Positions 55,666-62,732 of a DNA stretch of 64,000 nucleotides are shown here, piece after piece; position 1 is the first letter of the stretch, and each line of letters starts with the position of its first letter. A program made the position numbers and the translations under genes. This DNA is from Panacagrimonas sp. Lineage in GTDB: Bacteria > Pseudomonadota > Gammaproteobacteria > Nevskiales > Nevskiaceae. The stretch covers positions 84,762 through 148,761 of the forward strand of contig NZ_JAJFBP010000005.1 of NCBI RefSeq assembly GCF_020697055.1, read 5' to 3'. Under the pieces are notes generated by a model, which saw nothing but the letters and a program-made list of their open reading frames with translations, made no database searches and had not been told where the DNA came from.

Positions 55666-56919
55666 GTGCAATTCGGAATCTTCTTTGAGCTGCAACTGCC
55701 CCGACCCTGGAAGCAGGACGCCGAACTCGAGCTCGTGCACCACGCGCTCGAACAGGTCGAGATCGCCGACCGCATCGGGATCGATTACGTGTGGGCGGTC
55801 GAGCATCATTTCCTCGAGGAGTATTCGCACTGCTCGTCGCCGGAGGTCTTTCTCGCCGCGGCAGCGGCGCGCACGCAGCGCATCCGCATCGGCCACGGCA
55901 TCCGCCAGGTCATCGCGAACTACAACCATCCGGCCCGTACGGCCGAAGGCATCGCGATGCTCGATCTCGTGTCGCGCGGGCGCGTCGACTTCGGCATCGG
56001 CGAAGGCGCCACCCGGCTCGAGCTCGGCGGTTTCAACATCCCGGCCAAGCAGAAGCGCGCGATGTCGCTCGAGGCCGCGGAACAGATCGCCAACATGATG
56101 GTGATGTCGCCCTATCCCGGCTTCGAGGGTCGATCGTTCTCGATGCCGTGCCGCGACGTGCTGCCCAAGCCCGTGCAACGCCCGCATCCCCCGATGTGGA
56201 TGGCCTGCACCAATCGCGACACGATCCGCGTGGCGGCCAGTCACGGACTCGGGGCGCTGGCGTTTTCGTTCGTCGATCCCGACGAGGCCAGGACCTGGAG
56301 CCGCATCTACTACGACACGATCAGGAGCGAGCAGTGCGTGCCGCTGGGTCACAGCGTCAATGCCAACATCGCGATGGTGTCGCCGTTCTCGATCCATTCC
56401 GACCGCACGGAAGCGGTGCGTCGCGGACAGGAGAACTTCGAGTTCTTCACCTACGCCATCTCGGCGCTCGTGACCCAGGATTCGGTGCCCGGACGCAGCC
56501 GGCTGTGGGAAGACTTTCAACGCAAGCGGGGTGATCGCACCTCGAGGCAGCTGGCGGCCGCGAGCAACGAAACCGCCAACCTGTTCCTGAATTCGCCGGG
56601 AATCGGAACGCCCGAGGATTTCGAACGGCACGTCGCACAGTTCGAAGAGGCGGGCGTCGACCAGCTCGTGTTGCTGCAGCAGGCGGGCCGCAATCCGCAC
56701 GGCGAGATCTGCGAGTCGCTGGAACTGCTCGGGCGGACCGTGCTGCCGGCTGCGCGCCAGCGTGCGGAGCAGAGAGCCGCGCGCAAGGCGGCCGACCTGG
56801 CGCCGTTCATCACGCAGGCCATGGCGCGCAAGAAGAGGATGAAACCGCTTTCCGACGAAGAGATCCCGGTCGTACAGGCTTCCGTGTCGTCGGTGACGAT
56901 GTCCGAGACGCGGAAATAG
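55666..56919 (+). CDS. LLM-class flavin-dependent oxidoreductase (luciferase-like)
   Basis: A 417-residue TIM-barrel flavoprotein. Typical segments are VQFGIFFELQLPRPWKQD, DYVWAVEHHFLEEYSHCSSP and GRVDFGIGEGATRLELGGF. It should use reduced FMN or F420 supplied by another protein to oxidise an organic substrate, possibly a terpenoid or sulfur compound. GTG 55666 is the start, with GGAG eight bases before; the frame runs back into the OprM-like remnant, which is not part of it. Confidence 0.87.
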   Translation: MQFGIFFELQLPRPWKQDAELELVHHALEQVEIADRIGIDYVWAVEHHFLEEYSHCSSPEVFLAAAAARTQRIRIGHGIRQVIANYNHPARTAEGIAMLDLVSRGRVDFGIGEGATRLELGGFNIPAKQKRAMSLEAAEQIANMMVMSPYPGFEGRSFSMPCRDVLPKPVQRPHPPMWMACTNRDTIRVAASHGLGALAFSFVDPDEARTWSRIYYDTIRSEQCVPLGHSVNANIAMVSPFSIHSDRTEAVRRGQENFEFFTYAISALVTQDSVPGRSRLWEDFQRKRGDRTSRQLAAASNETANLFLNSPGIGTPEDFERHVAQFEEAGVDQLVLLQQAGRNPHGEICESLELLGRTVLPAARQRAEQRAARKAADLAPFITQAMARKKRMKPLSDEEIPVVQASVSSVTMSETRK

Positions 56920-56928
56920 CGTCCTTCG

Positions 56929-57807
56929 TCACTTCCGGGACGCGTCGGCGCCCAGCTTGCGACGAATCACCGACCGCTCGCCGGTGGTGCCGCGATTGAC
57001 GCCCACCACGCCCCTTGCAAGCGTGTTGCCCGGCGCGTGCGTCAGCTGCGCCCCGGCGGCGGTGAGTCCGCCATCGACGGCGATGTCGGTGCCGGTGACG
57101 AATCGCGCTCCGTCGCCGCACAGGAACGCGATGACATCGGCCACGTGATGGGCCTCGCCGTGCTCGGGCCACGGCTGGAGCCCCGACAGATCCGGCGGCG
57201 TACGACCGCCCAGCGCCAACGGTGTGCGGATGAAACCGGGACACACGACGTTGACGCGGATGCGCTCGGCAGCGAGTTCGATCGCGACGCTGCGCGTGAA
57301 GTTGATCACCGCCGCCTTGGCGCTCGAATACGGTACCGGCCCGGCTCCGCCGTAGAGACCGGCCACCGACCCGATGTTGACGATGGCGCCGCCCTCGCCG
57401 CGCGCGATCATCGCGCGCGCGCCGTGCTTGACGCCGAGATACACGCCGCGCACCAGCACATCGAACGTGTAGTCCCAATCCTCGACGTCGACCTCGGTGA
57501 CCGGCCCGAAAGCGCCGCCGAGACCGGCGTTGTTCACCAGCTTGTCGAGCCGCCCGAACGTGGCGACGGCGCGCTCCACCGCGTGGGCAACGTCGGTTTC
57601 TTCGGCCACGTTGGTGCGTACGAAGATCAGCCGGCCCTCGCCGCCCGGACCTGCGAGTTCCGATAGCAGACGCTCCCCGCTTTCCGCGTTCAGATCCGCG
57701 GCAACCACCGCGTCGCCGTTGTCGAGAAAGCGCTCGACGGTTGCGCGGCCGATGCCGCTCGCGCCACCCGTCACCAGCGCCACCTTGCCGCTATCCGATT
57801 GGGGCAT
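56929..57807 (-). CDS. Classical short-chain dehydrogenase/reductase
   Basis: 292 residues: TGGASGIG cofactor motif, NNAG, catalytic Ser and YxxxK (NIGSVAGLYG and VPYSSAKAAVIN), and the CPGFIRTPL loop. The Asp of AADLNAE after strand 2 favours NAD. About 35 extra C-terminal residues follow the usual end (TDIAVDGGLTAAGAQ). It converges on the LLM gene with a 9-bp gap. The substrate is unknown. Confidence 0.88.
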   Translation of the reverse strand: MPQSDSGKVALVTGGASGIGRATVERFLDNGDAVVAADLNAESGERLLSELAGPGGEGRLIFVRTNVAEETDVAHAVERAVATFGRLDKLVNNAGLGGAFGPVTEVDVEDWDYTFDVLVRGVYLGVKHGARAMIARGEGGAIVNIGSVAGLYGGAGPVPYSSAKAAVINFTRSVAIELAAERIRVNVVCPGFIRTPLALGGRTPPDLSGLQPWPEHGEAHHVADVIAFLCGDGARFVTGTDIAVDGGLTAAGAQLTHAPGNTLARGVVGVNRGTTGERSVIRRKLGADASRK

Positions 57808-57870
57808 CGCCTTTCCTCGTGTCTTGTGTCGGCCGCGGGACGGCAGGCCGCGGCGTCATGGTTTCCGAAC

Positions 57871-58386
57871 TCATCTCTCGCGGATCCGCGAGATCGCATC
57901 ATCGATCTCCATCAGCGCGCTGAAGAACGCCGGCTTGGCCTCGAGGTTCATCGCGCCACTGCCCAGCCGCTCGATCACCGCCTCGCATTCATCCGCGGCG
58001 ATGCCGCCTTCCGGAAACGTGTCGGTCAGCGCCTTCTGCGCATCGGCGAACAGCCGCGTCCTCTGCCCTTCGTAGAAAGCGTCGCCGGCCTCCTCTCCTT
58101 TTTGCTGCGCGACGGCAGCTTTGATGAAGAGCAGGTACTTGTGCGCCGAATCCACGAGCTGCCCGTTGGCCACGACCCAAGCTCCCCGTGCCGCCTCGGC
58201 TCTGGGCGCCAGATCCTCGCCGGCTCTCGCGCAGGTCGACGCCAGGGCGCCGGTGACGATGTCCATCGTCAGCGCGAAATCGACCGCGGCCTTGCGCGCC
58301 TCGGTGATCGATTCGGGCCATTCCTCGGCCGTTGCCGGCGTGACGGCCAGGACACCGAGCAAAACCATGAACGCTATCGATCGCAT
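57871..58386 (-). CDS. Secreted helical protein of unknown function
   Basis: A 171-residue exported protein: signal MRSIAFMVLLGVLAVTPATA, then an almost entirely helical chain (EARKAAVDFALTMDIVTGAL; GEEAGDAFYEGQRTRLFADA). Two Cys residues (in STCARAG and ADECEAV) could form a disulfide. No family is recognised. Confidence 0.65.
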   Translation of the reverse strand: MRSIAFMVLLGVLAVTPATAEEWPESITEARKAAVDFALTMDIVTGALASTCARAGEDLAPRAEAARGAWVVANGQLVDSAHKYLLFIKAAVAQQKGEEAGDAFYEGQRTRLFADAQKALTDTFPEGGIAADECEAVIERLGSGAMNLEAKPAFFSALMEIDDAISRIRER

Positions 58387-58438
58387 GCCCCCTCCGGGGT
58401 CTGTGGTGCGGGAACCTGCGCGCCGCGCGCAGAAAACT

Positions 58439-58939
58439 CTAACGCTTGGCCGGCGATGTCAGCCCTTTGCTCTGATGCCACTGCGCCAGCGACATCTTGG
58501 GATAGTTCTTGAAGCGTGGGTCATCGGGCTTGCCCTCGATCTTCACCCACGACGCCTTGGAGCCGGTCAGGATGTGCACGTTCTCCGGCGGAGCCGGCAG
58601 CGCCGTATCGATCGCACCCGCGTGGGGATGCACGAGTTCGGGCCAGGTCGGATCCCAGACCCAGAGCGGACTTCCACAGAAGGTGCAGAAATGACGACGC
58701 GCGGTGCTCGGGCGCGTGCCGGCGCTTTTCCTGTCGGGAAGGCGGGCGCGATAGATCTTCACGAACCGCTTGCCGGTCACCTTCAGGCTTCGGGCGTCGG
58801 CGCCCAGATTGATCGCGTAGCCGCCCGCACCCGCCGTCTTCCTGCAGATCGAGCAGTAGCAGCGCATGAACGGGACGGGCTCCGCCGACTCGACGGAAAA
58901 CTTCACCTTGCCGCAATGACACGAACCCTTGAGCTGCAC
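58439..58939 (-). CDS. GFA-family (Mss4-like fold) zinc protein
   Basis: 166 residues with the zinc ligands of the glutathione-dependent formaldehyde-activating family: GSCHCGKVKF near the N-terminus, RCYCSICRK, and HFCTFCGSPLW. Some members speed the spontaneous reaction of formaldehyde with glutathione; most are uncharacterised. It lies 17 bp downstream of the DUF427 gene, probably in the same transcript. Confidence 0.85.
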   Translation of the reverse strand: MQLKGSCHCGKVKFSVESAEPVPFMRCYCSICRKTAGAGGYAINLGADARSLKVTGKRFVKIYRARLPDRKSAGTRPSTARRHFCTFCGSPLWVWDPTWPELVHPHAGAIDTALPAPPENVHILTGSKASWVKIEGKPDDPRFKNYPKMSLAQWHQSKGLTSPAKR

Positions 58940-58956
58940 GGATCTCTCCCAGGGAC

Positions 58957-59325
58957 CTACGAATCGATCTCGACCCGGTCCGGATAGAACGCCAGGTGCT
59001 CCCTGATCGCTGCGACCGCCTCGTACGGCGCCTCGTAGGTCCAGACGCCGTTTCGCCCTCGGTCGCCGAGCGCCGGAACGCTGTAGTAGTTCGCGTCCCC
59101 TTTGAAAGGACAGTAGGTGGTATGTGCGCTGCGCTCGAGGCTCTCCATCCTGACGTGCTCCCGCGGGATGTAGAGGACCGGCGGGTACTTCGCTTCGCGC
59201 AGTTCGAGCGCATCGTCGGTTTGCGCAATCACATTCCCACCGACTTTGACCGTTACCCGACGACCCGCGGGTCCGATATCGATGGGATGTTCCGGCGAGG
59301 GTTGCCGGACCTGCCTGCTCGTCAT
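58957..59325 (-). CDS. DUF427 protein
   Basis: A 122-residue single-domain protein. VTVKVGGNVIAQTDDALELR, YIPREHVRMESLERS, TTYCPFKGDANYYSV and the C-terminal APYEAVAAIREHLAFYPDRV are all DUF427 hallmarks. Function is unknown. It is divergent from the ergothioneine locus with 390 bp between. Confidence 0.85.
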   Translation of the reverse strand: MTSRQVRQPSPEHPIDIGPAGRRVTVKVGGNVIAQTDDALELREAKYPPVLYIPREHVRMESLERSAHTTYCPFKGDANYYSVPALGDRGRNGVWTYEAPYEAVAAIREHLAFYPDRVEIDS

Positions 59326-59715
59326 GTCGACCTCCGACCGGGGCTTTTGCGATGGCGCTGCAAACGGATCACATCTTAGGGGAGTCGGTGCGGGAACAAC
59401 GCCCCATCGCGCAGCGCTGTCGGGCCCGCTTGTTGCGGCAGGTCGATGCGCTGGGACGCGGCCACGCGCGTGTCTCTGTCGAATATGCGAGGAGATGGCG
59501 CGAGCGATCGTTCGCCGATGCGGGCGGTGCGCAAGGCCGCCGCTTTGGGAACCGCACGCATGTCATCGAGCGGAGAAAGAAACGATCATGAGCCGGCCGG
59601 ATCCAAAGAACACGTCGCCGGCCCGGCCGGCTTTTCGAATCCGCCTGCCGACGAGCTTTGCGCAGCCGCCGTCATTCACTACGCTCTTCCAGTGACCTTT
59701 TCACCGGGGATCCGC
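59326..59715 (+). other. 390-bp leader region upstream of egtBD, with a short ORF and hairpin
   Basis: No conserved gene is evident. A 35-codon ORF (ATG 59588 to stop 59695, MSRPDPKNTSPARP...) follows a GGAG at about 59573. GCCGGC (59617-59622) and GCCGGC (59626-59631) form a short stem followed by TTTT inside it. This could be a leader peptide/attenuator, but the ORF has no recognisable content and may be chance. Confidence 0.3.
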
Positions 59716-61935
59716 ATGCCCGCCTCCGTCATCAGCTCGCATTCGAAGAAAGCCACCGGCTCCGGGACCGCGAAGGGTTCGGTCGAGACACCGCGATCCA
59801 CCGGTGAAAAGCGCCTCGACACCACCGACGCGCCGGTGCTGGTGCGTTTCAAGACCGTGCGTGCGCGATCGTTGCAGCTGATCGAACATCTGAGCGACGA
59901 GGACATGGTGGTCCAGTCGATGCCCGACGCCAGTCCGGCCAAGTGGCACCTGGCGCACACCACCTGGTTCTTCGAACGCTTCATCCTGCGCGAGCGCAGT
60001 CCCGGTTACGAGCCGTTCGACGATCGCTTCGACTTTCTCTTCAACTCCTATTACGAGGCGGTGGGCGCGCGGCATCCGCGGCCGATGCGCGGGCTGCTGA
60101 CGCGTCCGACGCTCGAGCAGGTCCGTGAATATCGGCGCCACGTGGATTCACAGATGCGCGGCCTGCTGAGCCAGCCGCTGGATCGCGACGTCGATGCGCT
60201 GCTGCAGCTGGGGCTCGCCCACGAAGAGCAGCACCAGGAACTGCTGGTGATGGACGCGCTGCACCTGTTCGCACAGTCTCCGCTGAAGCCCGTGTTCGAT
60301 CCCGAATGGCCGCTGCCCTCGAGCGGTCGCACCGCCGAGTTCCGGCACAGCGAAGGCGGATGGGCGCGCATCGGCGCGAGCTCGACGCGGTTCGCATTCG
60401 ACAACGAGGGCCCGCAACACCGCGTCTGGCTCGGCCCGTTCGCCATCGCCGACCGATTGGTGACCAACGGGGAATGGCTGTCGTTCATGTGCGCCGGCGG
60501 CTACCGGGAATCACGGTTCTGGCTCTCGGACGGCTGGGACCTGCGCTCCGCCGAGGACTGGCAGTCACCGTTCTACTGGGAGCAGCACGCCGATCGCTGG
60601 TTCCAGATGACGCCGGCAGGCCTGCAACCGATCGATCCGGCGGCGCCCGTGCTGCACGTCAGCTACTTCGAGGCGGATGCCTACGCGCGGTGGGCCGGCG
60701 CCCGTCTGCCCACCGAGTTCGAGTGGGAGCACGCGGCGCGAACGGTGCAGGGACTCGAACAGTTGTACGACACGGCCTGGCAATGGACCTCGTCCTCGTA
60801 CGGTCCCTACCCCCGGTTCCGCACGGCCGCAGGCGCGGTCGGCGAGTACAACGGCAAGTTCATGAACGGCCAGATCGTGCTGCGCGGCGCCTGCGTCGCG
60901 ACGCCGCCGGGTCACGCGCGTGCCTCGTATCGCAACTTCTATCGCGCGGGACAGCGCTGGATGTTCTCCGGCATCCGCTTGGCCAGGGACGTCGATCAAC
61001 CCTCGGACGATCCCGATCCCGAGTTCATGTCCGACGTTCTCGCGGGGCTGGCACGCCAGCCCAAGGTCCTTTCGCCGAAATACTTCTACGACGATCGAGG
61101 CTCCGAACTGTTCGAGGCGATCTGCGAGACGCCCGAGTACTACCTCACGCGCACCGAGATCGGAATGCTGCGCCGCGTCGCGCCGGAGATCGTGTCGCTG
61201 CTGGATGACGATACGGTGCTGCTGGAACTGGGCAGCGGCGCAAGCGTCAAGACGCGTCTGCTGCTCGACGCCTCGTCGCGGCTCAGTGCGTATGTGCCCG
61301 TGGACATCAGCCCCGATGCGCTGCGGGCGGCCGGCGAGCGGCTGCGGGCGGACTATCCGTCGCTGACGTTTCTTCCGCAGGTCGCGGACTTCACGCGGCA
61401 TCTCGAGGTACCCGCCGCGCTCGAGGGCAGGCCGGTCCTTGCATTCTTTCCCGGATCGACGATCGGAAACTTCGACCACGATCAGGCGCTGGCCCTGCTG
61501 CGCGGACTTCGACGGCGACTGGCGCCGGGTGACCGGCTGCTGATCGGCGCCGACCAGGTGAAGGATCTCGAAACGCTGCACGCGGCCTACGACGACGCGG
61601 CGGGCGTCACCGCCGCGTTCAATCGCAACCTGCTGCAGCGGATCAACCGTGAGCTCGACGGCGATTTCGATCTGCCTGCCTTCCGCCACGAGGCGCGCTG
61701 GAACGCGACGTTCTCGCGCATCGAGATGCACCTGGTGAGCACGCGGGCCCAGGTGGTCGCCGTGGCCGGTCACGCGTTCTCGTTCGAGCAGGGCGAGTCG
61801 ATCCACACGGAGAACTCGCACAAGTTCACGCGCGATTCGTTCACCCATCTGGCCGCCGAGGCCGGATGGGCGCTCGAACGCGAATGGATCTCGGCCGCTC
61901 CGAGCTTCGGCGTCTTTCTGTTCCGGGCGCGCTGA
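59716..61935 (+). CDS. Fused EgtB sulfoxide synthase - EgtD histidine N-alpha-trimethyltransferase (ergothioneine synthesis)
   Basis: A 739-residue two-enzyme fusion. Residues about 45-180 are the DinB_2 domain of EgtB with iron ligands H81 (KWHLAHTTWFFE), H169 and H173 (LAHEEQHQELL). Residues about 210-425 are its formylglycine-enzyme-like domain (GPQHRVWLGPFAIADRLVTN; GARLPTEFEWEHA; RASYRNFYRAGQRWMFSGIR). After a linker, about 438-739 is EgtD: SPKYFYDDRGSELFEAICET, SAM loop LELGSGAS (503-510), N585 (FFPGSTIGNF), E699 and S701 (IHTENSHKF). EgtD makes hercynine from histidine, and EgtB then adds sulfur from cysteine or gamma-glutamylcysteine. No EgtA, EgtC or EgtE is visible here. Start ATG 59716. 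Confidence 0.93.
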   Translation: MPASVISSHSKKATGSGTAKGSVETPRSTGEKRLDTTDAPVLVRFKTVRARSLQLIEHLSDEDMVVQSMPDASPAKWHLAHTTWFFERFILRERSPGYEPFDDRFDFLFNSYYEAVGARHPRPMRGLLTRPTLEQVREYRRHVDSQMRGLLSQPLDRDVDALLQLGLAHEEQHQELLVMDALHLFAQSPLKPVFDPEWPLPSSGRTAEFRHSEGGWARIGASSTRFAFDNEGPQHRVWLGPFAIADRLVTNGEWLSFMCAGGYRESRFWLSDGWDLRSAEDWQSPFYWEQHADRWFQMTPAGLQPIDPAAPVLHVSYFEADAYARWAGARLPTEFEWEHAARTVQGLEQLYDTAWQWTSSSYGPYPRFRTAAGAVGEYNGKFMNGQIVLRGACVATPPGHARASYRNFYRAGQRWMFSGIRLARDVDQPSDDPDPEFMSDVLAGLARQPKVLSPKYFYDDRGSELFEAICETPEYYLTRTEIGMLRRVAPEIVSLLDDDTVLLELGSGASVKTRLLLDASSRLSAYVPVDISPDALRAAGERLRADYPSLTFLPQVADFTRHLEVPAALEGRPVLAFFPGSTIGNFDHDQALALLRGLRRRLAPGDRLLIGADQVKDLETLHAAYDDAAGVTAAFNRNLLQRINRELDGDFDLPAFRHEARWNATFSRIEMHLVSTRAQVVAVAGHAFSFEQGESIHTENSHKFTRDSFTHLAAEAGWALEREWISAAPSFGVFLFRAR

Positions 61936-61991
61936 CCGATCCGGTCGACCGCACGGCTCGCTGCCGCTGCGTTGCGCCGGACCGGATCGGA

Positions 61992-62732
61992 ATGATCGCG
62001 TTCGACGGCGTCACGTACGACTACGAGCGCGTCAGCGCCCTGCGCGACGTCACGTTGTCGCTGGATCGCGCGACCACCACCGCGCTCATCGGCCCGAGCG
62101 GCTGCGGCAAATCCACGTTGGTGAAGGTCGCGGTGGGCCTGCTGCTTCCGACCCGCGGCCGGGTCCGCATCGGCGAGCAGGCGCTCGACCCGGCCCATCT
62201 CACGTCGCTGCGCCATCGCATCGGCTACGTCATCCAGTCCGGCGGGCTGTTTCCCCACCTGACCGCGCGGCAGAACGTGACGCTCTGCGCGCGCCATCTT
62301 CGGCGCCCCGGCACCTGGATTTCCGAGCGCTTCCAGATGCTGGCCGACCTGGTGCGGTTGTCCGGCGATCTGCTCGACCGATATCCCGGCCAGATCTCGG
62401 GCGGCCAGCGCCAGCGCGTCAGTGTCATGCGGGCGTTGATGCTCGACCCCGACGTGCTGCTGCTGGACGAGCCGCTGGGCGCGCTCGATCCGATGGTGCG
62501 CCACGACCTGCAACAGGATCTGCGCGCGCTGTTCGATCGGCTGCAGAAGACGGTGGTGCTGGTCACCCACGATCTGAGCGAAGCGGCCTTCTTCTCCGAC
62601 CGCATCGTGCTGATGCGTGAGGGGCGGATCGTGCAGCAGGGCACCTACGCCGACCTGCGGCACGCGCCCGCCGACGCGTTCGTGCGCGCGTTTCTCGCCG
62701 CGCAGCAACCGCTGGCGCCGCGTCATGAATAG
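61992..62732 (+). CDS. ABC transporter ATP-binding protein, betaine/osmoprotectant type (EgtV/OpuCA-like)
   Basis: 246 residues: Walker A GPSGCGKST (34-42), Q-loop YVIQSGGLFPHLT, signature ISGGQRQRV, Walker B VLLLDEPLGALD, H-loop LVTHDLSEAAFF. It is of the ProV/OpuCA class but lacks the C-terminal CBS pair used for osmosensing. It begins 56 bp after the egtB-egtD fusion with no terminator between, and overlaps the next gene by 8 bp, so it probably belongs to the same transcript. Confidence 0.9.
   Translation: MIAFDGVTYDYERVSALRDVTLSLDRATTTALIGPSGCGKSTLVKVAVGLLLPTRGRVRIGEQALDPAHLTSLRHRIGYVIQSGGLFPHLTARQNVTLCARHLRRPGTWISERFQMLADLVRLSGDLLDRYPGQISGGQRQRVSVMRALMLDPDVLLLDEPLGALDPMVRHDLQQDLRALFDRLQKTVVLVTHDLSEAAFFSDRIVLMREGRIVQQGTYADLRHAPADAFVRAFLAAQQPLAPRHE

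Noticed and set aside
55225..56919. A 564-residue protein joining an outer-membrane-factor segment to the LLM oxidoreductase
   Set aside because: The first part is a remnant of a NodT-like gene and a GGAG-GTG start at 55666 precedes the complete LLM domain; the fusion is an accident of a shared open frame.
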